Source: Humulus lupulus (lineage: Eukaryota; Streptophyta; Magnoliopsida; Rosales; Cannabaceae). From it: a stretch of DNA of 64,000 bases. Position numbers and translations under genes: made by a program. The stretch is taken from contig NC_084795.1 of NCBI RefSeq assembly GCF_963169125.1, positions 138,857,701 through 138,921,700 of the forward strand. Direction: 5' to 3'. This document shows positions 22,056 to 33,652 of the stretch, piece after piece. Every line of letters starts with the position of its first letter. The first letter of the stretch is position 1. The notes under the pieces were generated by a model that ran no database searches, had not been told where the DNA came from, and was given only the letters and a program-made list of their open reading frames with translations.

Positions 22056-23640
22056 AGAATGATAACACTGTTTGGATTATTGATTCTGGATCTACTAACC
22101 ATGTTTGTAACTCTTTACAGCTTCTTGAATCATGGGAGGAAGTGGACGAAGGTGGCTTAAAGCTTAGAGATGGGAATGGAGCGTTCATTGCGGTCCAAGC
22201 TAGAGGAAGAGCTCGTCTAAAGTTCGGAAATAAATTTTTAATTTTAAAAGATGTCTTTTTCAACCCGAATTTTAGTAGAAATTTAATTTCGGTTTCCATG
22301 TTGCAATCAGAACAATTTGTTATGACGTTCATAAGTTTTAATATATGGATCACAATTGTGTATTGCATGTTTGGAAAACGGGCTTTATATTCTACAACCT
22401 AACGAACCCCTCGCTCTTAATAATGATTTATTCAAAGTAGCTAAACCTAGGACCAATAAACGTCAAAAGGCCAATAACAATAATATGACGTATTTATGGC
22501 ACTTGAGACTAGGTCACATTGGCTATGATAGGATTCAAAGACTTACAAAGGACGGACCTTTGAGGGAACTCACCTTAGGTGAATTACTTGTCTATGAATC
22601 TTGTCTAGAAGGAAAACTGACCAAGCGTCCATTCTCTGCAAAACGTGATAGGGCCAAAGAACCACTTGGTCTTGTGCATTCAGATGTTTATGGACCTTTG
22701 GATGTACAAGCCGTGGGTGATTTTGAGTATTTCATCACTTTCATTGACTATTACTCTAGATACCCATGTCTTTACCTAATGCATAGAAAATCATAAACAT
22801 TTTCAAAGTTTCAAGAATTCCTAGCAATGGCTTGGAACCAATTAGGTAAAACATTAAAGATCTTGCGATCTGATAGGGGTGGAGAATATTTGGATATGCA
22901 GTTCCAAGATCATTTAACTGAACTTGGGATTTTATGACAACTTACTACCCCAGGTACTCCGCAACAAAATTGTTTAGAGGAATGCCGGAACAGAACTTTA
23001 TTGGAAATGGTTAGATGCATGCTTAGTTACTCAACTCTACCAACTTCGATCTGGGGACATGCAATTGAAACCGCGAACGACATTCTCAATGTCGTGCCAT
23101 CTAAATCAATCCCCAAAACAACTTTAGAACGCTGGAATGGTCGTGAACCTAGTTTACACCATTATAGAATCTTGGGGTGTCCTGCTCACATCCTGAGGAA
23201 AAAGGAGGGAAAGCTAGAACCGCAAACTGAAGTTTGCATGTTTGTTGGCTATCCTAAAGGTACTCAGGGTGGAATTTTCTATAGTCATTCAGAAAAGAAA
23301 GTGTTTACTTCTACAAATGCTACTTTTCTGGAAAATTACTATGTCCATAACTTTAAACCTCGCAGCAAAGTAGTTTTAGAGGAGATGGTTAAAGAATTGA
23401 CTCCAACCAATGTTCCATCATCATCAACACGATTTGATGATGGAATTCCCACTCTTCATGTCCAATTGACGCAAGTCAGTTTAAATGAATAAAGTACCAT
23501 TGTTCCTAAGCAAACAGTCACGGAGCCTCGTCGTAGTGGGAGGGTTTCTAGGAACCCAGTTCACTATGGTTTGGATGGTGAAACCAATATGGTTGTTGGT
23601 GACACTAGTGATGATGATCTGTTGTCTTTCAAATAGGCAA
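22000..23640 (+). pseudogene. Copia B protease and integrase (broken)
   Basis: The protease motif W-I-I-D-S-G-S-T-N-H lies near 22073. A frameshift near 22340 leads into the GAG-pre-integrase segment (Y-L-W-H-L-R-L-G-H) near 22491. The integrase core keeps its acidic residues: D in L-V-H-S-D-V, D in R-S-D-R-G-G-E-Y near 22871, and E in C-L-E-E-C-R-N-R-T near 22975. Single stops are at 22794 and 22935. The following segment (V-F-T-S-T-N-A-T-F-L-E) is typical of the copia integrase-RT linker. It is better preserved than Copia A, in keeping with a later insertion. Confidence 0.88.
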
Positions 23641-24161
23641 TGGCTAGCCCTGAAAAGGAACTATGGCTCGAGGCCATGAAACGAGAAATGGAGTCCATGT
23701 ACTCAAATTCCGTCTGGGATCTTGTGGAAGCACCTTGTGACTTTAGGGCCATTGGGTACAAGTGGATCTACAATAAGAAATGACATATTGATTTAAATAT
23801 CGAGACTTATAAAGCTCGATTAGTGGCAAAGGGTTATACCCAAAGAGAAGGCATGGACTATGAGGAAACTTTTAGTCCGGTAGCCATGCTCAAATCAATT
23901 CGCATCCTCCTATCCATAGCAGCCGCTCTCAACTATGAGATCTGGCAAATGGGCGTCAAGGCAACTTTTCTTAATGGAAAGCTTGGCGAAGTCATTTATA
24001 TGGATCATCCAGAAGGATTTAAAGTAGCTGGACAAGATGGAAAAGTTTGCAAGTTGAATAGGTCCATCTATGGACTTAAGCAAGCTTCTCGTTCCTGGAA
24101 TCTTAGGTTTGATGAAATAACCAAAACTTATGTCTTTGAACAAAATATTGATGAGCCCTAT
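23640..24161 (+). pseudogene. Copia B reverse transcriptase, N-terminal part
   Basis: Landmarks are E-L-W-L-E-A-M-K near 23660, [10 protein letters not shown] at 23816, [10 protein letters not shown] and [12 protein letters not shown] near 24065. A stop lies at 23782. The frame ends at codon Y of E-P-Y where the Gypsy B LTR begins (24162). The rest, from C-V-Y through Y-V-D-D, is at 36140 onward. Confidence 0.9.
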
Positions 24162-24961
24162 TGTTGACGCGGTTTTTCGCAAACAGTCAATTATATGAAT
24201 AACTAGGATGGATTAGTGCTTAATGATAAACCGTACTAAGAAAATGATAATGCTCAAGGATGTTGGAAATTAGCTGCAAAGAAAATGAGCACTCTCTTTT
24301 ACGTGGTTCGGAGGTTAAAATCCCCCTAGTCCACGAGTCAATATTATTGCTATAAACTTCTCTCTATTTTTACAGAGTATTTTCATTACAAAGAGAGTCC
24401 AACCCCTTGCACTACCCAAGATCCTGGTATTTATAGGAGAATGATCTCTGGGTAGGTATTGGGGTCATCTCATGATCTCTTGATCTTTCACATCATTTCT
24501 GCGACTTTGATGATTAATATCTAAATTTTACTCTGAAGTGCGGTCTAATCAACAGATAAAAAAGGTAATGGGCCGCATGTCCTTAATCAGGCATGTGGTG
24601 TCTGATCACGCACATTTATATTGCGTATCCAGGAATTCGGGAATAAAAAAGACATGTGATGTCTATTTTATGCACGTTTATATTGTGTGGTCAATGTTAT
24701 AAAGACCCTAAGGTACGTCAGACCTTTGGCATACCACGAGCTTAACGTAATGTTAGCTCATGCCTTTTGATGCCATATTGCACAAAATGGTTCCAGGTGA
24801 CAGGTTGCTAAGTGTCTCGTCAACTCGAGCTATTTGTATAGGGGATGGCACCTAATGTCCTCGGATGAGAGGTGAACACGTGGTGCATAGATTATGCATT
24901 TTTATTAGCTCGTTGTACCCGACCTATCTCAACAAGGTACGTGCTTATTTTAGGGCGTACA
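24162..24961 (-). repeat. Gypsy B 3' LTR (800 bp)
   Basis: It runs from TGTTGACGC to GGGCGTACA in + coordinates. The - strand TATA box (TATAAATA, complement of 24428-24435) is followed by a typical transcript start region. The polypurine tract (CTTGGGGGGCAAA on the - strand) adjoins it at 24962-24974. Confidence 0.9.
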
Positions 24962-25229
24962 TTTGCCCCCCAAGTACCTGCTCGTGTTCCATGACGTCAC
25001 TTCGGACTTACACGACAGGTACTTTTAAACTCCTATTGCGATCATTCGGATCCTATCCATTACTTAAGTATCGGAAATGTTGAACGCCATGATTGGCATC
25101 TGTTCGGGTTTCAAGGATTGTATTAAATGGCATGGCCACCTTTTTGCCGCTGGTTCATCTTTCAAGTTATGACCCTCGTATCTCGCCTTAATTTGATCGG
25201 ATGGTCCTCGTTTCCTCATGCCTCTTACG

Positions 25230-25237
25230 TATAAATA
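25230..25237 (+). promoter_or_regulatory. Putative TATA box of the Gypsy B antisense transcript
   Basis: TATAAATA followed by GGGTTGG lies between the polypurine tract and the antisense ORF. Downstream is a pyrimidine-rich leader (TTTCTCTCTT) and a splice donor at 25424. The layout matches both Gypsy A copies. Confidence 0.6.
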
Positions 25238-25423
25238 GGGTTGGCAGTTTTCAGTACTCACTACCCTTCATTCGAAACTTTCCTTTATTTTCTCTCTTAA
25301 AAATTTCAAAAGCTCTTCTTCTTCTTGTGATCATAATCCCATAAATCCTCATACTCTCGCCACAAAAACCTTTCAGAAGTCCAGTCTCTACGTTGCCTGC
25401 AACCTTCGTTTGGAAAATATATT

Positions 25424-25941
25424 GTAAGTTTCCTGCTTTTTGTATGTTTTGATTTCCCTTTTTCTTTGTCATGCAAACCTACATCTCATAGTCATAAATA
25501 GTAGGTTGTTTCTGACTAGCTTTTGGAGCGTAGGTTTCGATTTTAGGCATATTGAGTAGACCCAAAGACATGTCTAGGATTGTGATGTTCATAACTAGGT
25601 AATTGCTGGGTAAATTTAGGAGATACACATTTGGGATATGGAAGATGAGAGGCTTTTAGGGTGTAAAGCCGGGTAGCTTAGGGGTCACACTTCCTAGGTG
25701 GTTTTTCTCTCAAAACCTCTCCCCCAAGGCATGTAATAGCCTGACCCTCCTGACACAAGGATCCTTGAATATCAAGGATTTGTTGCAAACTTAGGTGCCT
25801 GTCCATGGCAGCGCGTGGCTTCACACCGTGGGCTAAGATTACCTCAGCTCATGCATGAAAAACCGTTGTTCTTCTAGCGTTGTTTTTCCTTTCATAGCTT
25901 TTAGGTCGCTTACTAAGTATTTCATCGTTCTTGTTCACTAG
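25424..25941 (+). other. Putative 5' UTR intron of the Gypsy B antisense gene
   Basis: The donor ATT|GTAAGTTT is at 25424 and the acceptor TTCACTAG ends at 25941, eight bases before the ATG at 25950. Without the intron the leader has several stops; with it a short 5' UTR leads straight into the ORF. It carries no GGCCGACC repeats, unlike Gypsy A. Confidence 0.55.
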
Positions 25942-25949
25942 GCAATCAG

Positions 25950-28505
25950 ATGGGGCCCAAAAGGAGTGTGTCTAAGAAAAGTGCGGCTGGCTCGTCGTCC
26001 CAGTAATCCAGCTGAGGGAAGGAGGTTGCGGTGGAGTCTCCCATCCCCCCGTTCAGTCCCACGGTGGAGAAGGAGATCGAGGTGGGACCTAATGCTTACT
26101 TTGAGGCGGAGAGGATAGTCTCGAAGATCACAACCCAAGGGTGGGTCAACAAGATAATGTTGTCCCATAACATCGAGATTGGGACCGGCGTTTTTATTGC
26201 CTGACCTCCCTTCGAGGGTGAGAGGAGCTGCTCCCACTTGACCAGTACTTTGTCGACTTTCTCAATTACGTAAAGTTGGTGCCATTTCAACTTCTTGCGA
26301 ATTCCTATCATCTGTTAGCAGGGTTGAGGTATCTATTTCTGAAGCATGAGTGGGAGGTCCCCACTCCGGCAAACATTCTCTACTTTTTCTGCCTCAAAGC
26401 CAGCCCGGATCAAACGGGACAAGGCGATGGGTTCTACTACTTGGCCCGCTTCCCGAACTCATCTTCGGTTATCGAACTTCCCAACCATCCCAACAAATTC
26501 AAAGATCAATTCTTTATGTCGAATGGGTTTCGCAACTGCGAGTACCATTACTTCAACCATCCTCGTAAGCTTCCTTTATATTTTTAACTCGCGTAATTAT
26601 TATTATTTTTTTCTTTTTCTGTCTTTTCGCGTGTATACTGATTGGAGCATCATCATGTAGCCATTTTTGCGAGGACAGCCAAATCCGTGACCCTTAGGGG
26701 TCAATATGATACCCTGGCGGGGCTTTCGCCAGTGAGAAGGAATATCGCCAACTCGTGTCTGATGACACGATGTTGGCGTCTAAGTTAATCTCCGGAAACC
26801 AAACTCTGGCCTTGAGGAGGATGCGGGCCAATCATCCAGTAGCTCACGTGCTGGTGCCTATTCTTGAGGGCGATGCCGCAGTCGACGATGGCGACGAGCA
26901 GGAAGAGGAGGCCGAGGTGCCGCTCATGCAGAAGAGACGAGCTCTGGAGGCTGTTCGGGACCCCGATTTGGACCGAGCTTAGTCAGGGGCAGCAGTTGGT
27001 CCCTCCGGCCAAGGTAACCCATACCCTTTTAGGGACCTAGACAAGGATGTCGTAGACCTTAGGCTAGCTAGTTTTAACCCAAATCAGCTCGTACACCGCC
27101 ACCAAAATGACCTAGACCGTAACATAACCTTTCTCCAATGCGTAGATCAATTAGTACTGCGTCATGACATGGGTCGTCCTATTGGTACCGTAGTAGTAGA
27201 CAACACTTTGTCTTTTAGGCCGGCCTTTTTTGAAGAGTATGGGACCAACCTTAGGTCGTGGCCCTCCCTTCTCGAGGGTATAGAGGAGTCTAGTCCTGAG
27301 GCAGATCCTGACCCAGAACCCCCTTTGATTCACGAAGTAGTGGACTTAGACTCCCCCCCCACCCCTATAGAAGTTTCAAGGCCGGAGGTCGTGGCAATAG
27401 ACTCCTCCTCTAGCTTGGAGGGTAGGACTTTTTCAATACACCTTTAGATTTCCTATGTGATATAATAACTTTAGATGTGTAATAACGTCCCGTTCTTCTT
27501 ATTTCAGGCGAGGAGATGGCACAGCCCAGGGACAGCGACCTGAGCTCCATCTTCCACAAGGGGAATCCCACCTCTGGGCCACTTGTGAAGAGGCCGCAGT
27601 TTTCCAAGAAGACTCCTCCCGTAGCTGGGACAACCTCTAAGTCCCCTGCCAAGGGCCAAGGTCAGACTTCTGCAGCTACGAAGAAGATGTCGCCTCCTCC
27701 CCCATGACCCCTAGCCCCTGCTCGGGACCAGGTGGCACCAGCCGAAGCTCCACCAGTCTCCACTCCCATCGTGCGTATCCCAGTCAACGCCCAAGATCTG
27801 GAGAAAATTCCAGACACCTTCCAGGGAACAGTCTATGAGACCGCGAACTTTATGGTGGAGCATTTTTACAAAGCCAATCCGAAGGACTTAAGGGAGATCA
27901 AGGCGAGGAGTCCCGAGAAATTCATAAAGTCTGCGCTGGGGATGAACCTCACGGTAAGCACACTTAGTTAAATTTACTCTTTGATTTTCTTCTCAGCACG
28001 CTCTTAACTTTCTTTACTTTTTTTTTCTTTGCAGGCAGCTTTGGCCCTACATGGCAGCCTAGCTCGGACTAGGGCCAGGAACAAAGAGTTCAGGGCCGAG
28101 CTCCAGACCGCTCAGGCCACTCTCGCAACCGCCCAAAAATAAGAGCAAAGCGTCAAGGCTGCCCTGACGGCTTCCCAATAAGGCAAGCAGGCAGCATAGG
28201 CCTCCTTGGCTGCTATGAAGGCTGAACTCGCGGAGGCCAAGGATAAATAGCTGGACACCGAGGCTGCCACCAAAGCGGAGAAGGTGTCTTCCAGCTCCTC
28301 CATGGAGGCCATGCTTTACCATTGCTGGGTCTTCAATCAAGATGGAAACTTCTCTTTCCTGGCCCCGGAGGTGTGGGAGCCATATCCCGACAAGTTCAAG
28401 GCTCGAATTCAACAAGAGCCGCCTTCTGAGACTGGGGAGACCTCTACCGCTGGCGAGCAAGAAGCCGAGGAGGTGACCTCTTCGGGGCGTCCTGGGGAGT
28501 CCTAG
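25950..28505 (+). pseudogene. Antisense ORF (aORF) of Gypsy B, multi-exon, broken
   Basis: The ATG at 25950 opens M-G-P-K-R-S-V-S-K-K. The central exon, after a frameshift near 26220, reads V-P-F-Q-L-L-A-N-S-Y, L-A-G-L-R-Y-L-F and G-F-Y-Y-L-A-R-F, which fits the plant Transposase_28 / putative gypsy-type transposon family. A likely intron is 26565-26660 (GTAAGC to CATGTAG). Further coding pieces are 26730-26982, 27169-27447, 27516-27707 and 27732-27955. A clear intron follows (GTAAGC at 27955, acceptor TTTGCAG about 28035), then an alanine-rich coiled-coil segment ending in M-L-Y-H-C-W-V-F and the stop at 28505. Stops near 26000 and 28141 make it a pseudogene. Its molecular role is not established. 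Confidence 0.72.
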
Positions 28506-28649
28506 TTTATTTTGTATTTTTTTTTTTTTGTAAATGCTAAGCATGAGGTTATTCACCTCGAGACAATTTATATATATATATTAATTTTAGTTATCCAAGT
28601 TTTACTTGTCTTCAATCTTTTTCTTATCTTTCATGACGTGTTCAGTAAA
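28506..28649. other. AT-rich spacer after the Gypsy B antisense ORF
   Basis: T-rich sequence with TATATATATATT near 28571 and no coding signal. It could hold the 3' end signal of the antisense transcript, but nothing specific is visible. Confidence 0.4.
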
Positions 28650-29110
28650 AACTTAGTTCGTGTTATTTTTATTGAATACTACGCTTTTTCCTTACAAAAA
28701 ACTTTGTTTAATCAATTTAACCAACTTCTAAGTTTCAGAATCTAGTCGTGTCCAGGATATTTAATTTAAAAACTTAGTTCGTGTTAGTTTTATTGAATAC
28801 TCAATTTTTTCCTTAGAAAAAACATTGTTAATCAATTTAACCAACTTCTAAGTTTTGAAACCTGGTCGTGTCCAGGATATTTAATTTAAAAACTTAGTCT
28901 GTGTTAGTTTTATTGAATACTCCGCTTTTTCCTTAGAAAAAAACATTGTTAATCAATTTAACCAACTTCTAAGTTTAGAAACCTGGTCGTGTCCAGGATA
29001 TTTAATTTAAAAACTTAGTTTGTATTAATTTTATTGAATACTCCGCTTTTTCCTTAGAAAAAACATTATTAATCAATTTAACCAACTTCTAAGTTTTTGA
29101 ACCTGGTCCT
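28650..29110. repeat. Tandem repeat, ~120-bp unit, nearly four copies
   Basis: AACTTAGTTCGTGTTA begins units at about 28650, 28771, 28891 and 29012. Each carries TTTATTGAATACTC, CTTTTTCCTTAG and CTGGTCGTGTCCAGGATATT. CCTGGTCGTGTCCAGG is a near palindrome. The array lies between the 3' ends of pol and the antisense ORF, as the 88-bp array does in Gypsy A. Confidence 0.88.
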
Positions 29111-29121
29111 TGGGTTATCTG

Positions 29122-29140
29122 CCCCCCCCCCCCCCCCCCC
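29122..29140. repeat. Poly(C) run, 19 bases
   Basis: An uninterrupted run of 19 C follows the tandem array. On the - strand it is a G run, so it may mark an inner purine tract. Run length in an assembly is uncertain. Confidence 0.85.
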
Positions 29141-29296
29141 GCCAAGTAATCAGGAAGTGGACTTTCTGGGTTACTTTGAACTAACATACAAATGAAACCG
29201 TACAAAGACACAAATGTTTCATAAGCATTTTTTTTATATATACTATTAAAAGTAATTGGTTTTTATATCCAAGCCTTACATAGACAGGTAGTTTTA

Positions 29297-30230
29297 TTAC
29301 TGATAGTACTTTTTCAAATGTATAGCGTTCCAGGTCCGTGGTACCACTTCTCCATTAAGTCTGGCCAATTTGAAAGTACCTTCCTGTATGATTTTGATTA
29401 TTTGATAGAGCCCTTCCCAGCTCGGACCTAAGGCACCATCTTTGGGGTCCTTGCCTACTAAAAACACCCTTCGGAGTACTAGGTCTCCTAATCCAAAGAC
29501 ACGCTTCTTGACCTTTGTATTAAAGTAACAAGTTATTTTTTGTTGATAATGCACAAGCTGTAGCTGTGAATCTTCTTGCTTTTCATCAATCAGGTCTAGG
29601 GACATGCTGAGCAATTTATCATTCTACTCCTGGTTGAAGGTCTGGATCCTGTACGTAGCTATCTTTGTTTCTACCGAAAGGACGGCCTCACTTCCAAAAG
29701 TCAGGGAAAAAGGGGTGTGCCCCGTTGAAGTTCGATGTGAGGTCCGGTATGCCCACAATACCTGCGGGAACTGCTCGGGCCAAACTCCCTTGGCCTTGTC
29801 TAGCCTCTTTTTAGGGCTTGCCTTGAGTGTTTTGTTCACAGCTTCGACCTGCTCATTAGCCTAGGGGTAGGCCACTGAGGAGAAATTCTTAATTATGTTG
29901 TGTCTTCCACAAAATTTGGTGAAGAGGTCTCTATCGAACTGGGTTCCATTGTTTGATACGATCTTCCTTGGCAGTCTGAATTGGCAAACGATATTCTTAA
30001 CCACAAAATCTAGGACTCTCTTTGACGTTATTCTTGCCAGGGTCTCTGCTTCTGCCCACTTCGTGAAATAGTCAATGGCCACGACTGCATAGTGAACTCC
30101 TCCTTTCCCCGTGGGCAGGGCTCTAATTAAATCAATTCCCCAGACCGCAAATGGCCATGGGGACGAGATCATCTTCAGCTCGACTGGTGGAGCTCAGGCG
30201 ATCATAGCAAACCGTTGGCATTTGTCACAC
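29297..30230 (-). pseudogene. Gypsy B integrase (core and C-terminal part)
   Basis: Read on the - strand: W-G-I-D-L-I carries the first catalytic Asp (near 30130). V-S-N-N-G-T-Q-F (near 29945) is where the second Asp should be, replaced by Asn. Q-V-E-A-V-N-K holds the Glu (near 29845). The C-terminal part has R-V-F-G-L-G-D-L-V-L-R and ends I-H-L-K-K-Y-Y at 29297, as in Tat integrases. Stops lie at about 29861 and 29624. With the D to N change the enzyme would be inactive even if the stops were repaired. Confidence 0.9.
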
Positions 30231-31260
30231 TTTCGGATGTAGGAAATTGAATCCTTTGATAGAGTGGGACAATAATATCCTCGCCTCAATATTTTTAAGG
30301 CCAGGTTTTGCCCCCCGACATGATCTCCACAAAAGCCTTCATGCACCTCCTGCAAAATAGTTTTAGCCTCCTCTGGCAGAACGCATCGCAAAAAGGGCAG
30401 GGAAAGGCCACGCCGGTATAATGTTCCGTCTATGATTGTATACCTCAAAGCTTGATAGAGTATCTTCCTCGCGTCATTTCGCTTGTCGGGTAACTTCCCT
30501 GTTGTAAGGTATTCGACTATGGGAGTCATCCAGGTTGGCCTAGTGTCAATCATCTCGACCTCCCTTGTGTTTTCCACCACGCTTGGCTTTTCCAAGAATT
30601 CCACCGGTATCAGGCTCAAGGTTTCGGCCTCCTTGGAGGTGGCAAGCCTTCCTAGAGCATCAACATTGGCGTTCTGCTCCCGAGGGATTTGCTCGACTAG
30701 GCTGTATTCAAATTCAGACAACTCTGTCTTCACCTTGGCCAGATAGGCCGCCATCTTGGTTCCCCGCACTTGATATTCCCCTAATACTTGGTTTACCACG
30801 AGCTGGGAATCGCTGTAGCACTGGACGACCCTGGCCTTCAACTCCTTTGCCACTCTAAGCCCAGCCAATAGAGCTTCGTACTTGGCCTCGTTGTTGGACG
30901 CTTCGAATCCGAATCATAACGTGGAGTGGAAACGATGCCCCTCTGGGGATATCAAAATGATTCCAGCTCTGGACCCGTTTTCGTTAGATGAACCATCCAC
31001 AAAGACTCTCCGCAAGGCCTGCACCGGTTCTCCCACAAGTTCCTCTTGGAATCCAGTGCATTTAGCCATGAAATCAGCCAGAGCTTGGCTTTTGATTGTT
31101 GTATGTGGTACGTACAATATTTCGAACTGGCTAAGCTCAATAGCCCATTTCAAAAGATGTCCCGATGCCTCAGGTTTCTGGAGTACCTGCCTTAAAACTG
31201 GAAGTACGGCCTAAGCTTTCTGGAGGCCGTGATAAGGCAGAAAGCCATCTTTTCCATTAA
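30194..31260 (-). pseudogene. Gypsy B RNase H, second RNase H and integrase zinc finger
   Basis: The segment 31153-30914 (K-W-A-I-E-L-S-Q-F) is the end of the RT-linked RNase H; R-V-F-V-D-G-S-S-N-E then opens the second, archaeal-type RNase H. It continues at 30868-30194 with A-G-L-R-V-A-K and C-Y-S-D-S-Q-L. Downstream, V-H-E-G-F-C-G-D-H and K-C-D-K-C-Q-R form the H2C2 zinc finger of integrase (30350-30200). One stop near 30914 and one near 30194 break the frame. Confidence 0.9.
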
Positions 31261-32248
31261 AGGATACCACGACTCAGCTCCAAGAAGTCTTTTGCTAATG
31301 TAATAAACCGACTTTTGAACTCGGTCCTTTTCCCAGACCAGCACAGCACTAGCTGCCTCTTCCGTAACAGCAAAGTAGAGAAAAAAGAGGCTCTCCTGTC
31401 GTTGGTTAAGACAACACTGGCGGCTTGGCTAAATGCATTTTTAGATCGAGGAAGGCTCGTTCCCACTCTTCAGTCCATTCAAACTTTCATTCCCCCGGAG
31501 CAGGTTATAGAATGGCAAACACTTGTCAGTAGACTTGGAAATAAACCGATTAAGGGCTGCCACTCTTCCTGTCAGACTCTGGATGTCTTTTCATGACCTG
31601 GGCGGTGGCATTTCGAGCAGCGATCTGATTTTGTCAGGGTTCGCCTCTATCCCTCTAGTGTTGACTATGAACCCCATAAATTTTCCCGATGCCACCCCGA
31701 AGGTACATTTTTTGGGGATTCAACCTCATACCATACTTCCTTAGGATCTCAAAACACTCCCTCAGATCGGGAACATGGTTATCGGTAGTTTTTGACTTGA
31801 CCAACATGTCATCAACATACATTTCCACGTTTTTCCCAATCTGATCAGTGAACATTCTGTTAACCAATCTCTGATATGTAGCTCCTGCGTTCTTCAGCCC
31901 GAAGGGCATGACCTTATAACAATAGAAGTTGGTTGGAGTCATGAAGCTTGTATGTTCTTGGTCCGCGAGATTCATAGCAATCTGGTTATAACCAGAGTAT
32001 GCATCCATGAAGGACATGAGCTCATGTCCCGCTGTGGCATCCACCAATTGGTCAATTCTCGGCAAGGGAAAGCAATCCTTGGGACATGCTTTATTCAAGT
32101 CAGAGAAGTCGATGCAGGTCCGCCACTTTCCATTAGGTTTTGGAACGAGAACATGATTGGCGACCCAGATCAGGTATTTTGCTTCGCGAATAAAGCCGCA
32201 TTTTAAAAGTCGAGTTACTTCCTCTTCTAGGGCCACAGCTCGGGTCAT
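31260..32248 (-). pseudogene. Gypsy B reverse transcriptase
   Basis: The open segment 32248-31655 has V-P-K-P-N-G-K-W-R, D-L-N-K-A-C-P-K-D, F-M-D-A-Y-S-G-Y-N-Q and an intact M-Y-V-D-D-M-L near 31810. After L-N-P-Q-K the frame shifts (near 31700), and the connection to RNase H (31680-31260) is damaged by several small indels. The catalytic core is otherwise well kept. Confidence 0.92.
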
Positions 32249-32266
32249 GCCCAGACGCCTCTGTTT

Positions 32267-33652
32267 CTAGGACTTCGCAGGCATGCTTTTGTCCAAGTTA
32301 AAGGTATGCATAATGATGCTCGGGCTTATCCCTCCCATGTCTTCTTGAGCCCAGGAGAAAACATCTAGATTTCCTTGCAGAAATTTCAGCAACTCCGCCT
32401 TTCTCTCGCCGCCAAGGTTTTTCCCGAGCCTAACCACCCTCGAAGGGTTTTTAGGATCGATGTTTACCTCTTCGAGCTCTTCGATAGCCTCGAGCTCGGA
32501 TCTATCTTTGCCTATTCTTGGGTCAATATCAACACTCAGGATTATACCTACACCATCGACTTGCTGAGGTTTTTTTATCGCAAGGCTATCCCTCCCTTCT
32601 TGGGATTCCTCATTCCCGTCTTGGATGGCCATTGTCTGCTGTCCGGGTTGTGACTTTCCCTTCATGGAAATGTTATAGCATTCCCTGGAAGCAAGATGAT
32701 TGCCTCGGACCATACATATCCCCGTAGAAGAGGGGAATTTGACTACGAGGTGGTAGATAGAAGTTATGGCTTCAAATGCCATCAACGTAGGCCGACCCAA
32801 AATTGCATTGTACGCGGTGGGAAAATCGATGACCACAAACTCAAGGAGCTTGGAAACAGTTCGGGGTCCCTCAACCAAGGTTATTACTAACTTGATTGTT
32901 CCTATCGCTGCTAACCCTTCGTCAAAAAAACCATACAACATCATGGAGGTGGCTTTCAGCTCGGTTACAGACAATCCCATTTTTTCTAGCGTGGACCGAA
33001 ACAACAGGTTCACCGAACTTCCATTATCAACTAGTATCCTTCTAACTATCCAATTGGCGAGCTGGGCAGTTATGAATAGAGGAACGTTGTGCGGGAACTG
33101 GACATGACTAGCATCTTCTTCGGTAAAACTGATTGGCTGTCTCTCCAATCGTCGCTGTTTAGGCAGATGTTGCTCCGGGATAAACTCAACTTCGTTATGA
33201 GACCTCAGTTCATTGATGTATCTCTTCTGGGCACCTCTGCTCGTGCCTTCCAGATGAGGGCCTCCAAATATGGTGGTTATTTCTCCCCCCACTATGGGAG
33301 GAGGGGTATCCTGATTTACTCGGGGCCCGGGCTGGTTCATAGGAGCCTCCGGAGCTTGTTGAGTGCTTTGCCCAGCGGGCTGACTGGAAGGGATTCGATT
33401 TTGCGCATACTGGGCTAAGGGCCCGGCCCTGATGAGTGTCTCGATATAATCCTTCAAATGCCTACAATCATCTGTGTTGTGACTAATGTCGTTGTGGAAT
33501 CGACAAAATTTGGAAGGGTCCCTTTTTTCCCTTGGATTTTTTAAGGGCTCTGGCTTTTTCCAAGGAAGGCGGGCAGAATTTTCCAGAAAAATACGCTCTC
33601 TAGTATCCGTGACGTCGGCATAAGTGGCGTAGACTGGTTTGAATTTCTCCAC
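32267..33652 (-). pseudogene. Gypsy B gag C-terminus and aspartic protease (longest open frame in the window, 461 codons)
   Basis: Starting in gag, the frame has the Tat-type zinc region F-C-R-F-H-N-D-I-S-H-N-T-D-D-C (about 33510-33466), then a proline-rich linker with an F-G-G-P motif. The protease follows with R-I-L-V-D-N-G-S-S (near 33030) and A-I-L-G-R-P-T. The active site D-T-G reads D-N-G; Tat elements often carry D-G-G or similar here, so activity cannot be judged. The frame ends M-P-A-K-S just before RT (32248), where a stop breaks the link. The upstream part of gag is in the next feature. Confidence 0.88.

Noticed and set aside
32696..33418. Several + strand open frames of 64-113 codons
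   Set aside because: Antisense shadows of the long Gypsy B gag-protease frame; no domain signal.
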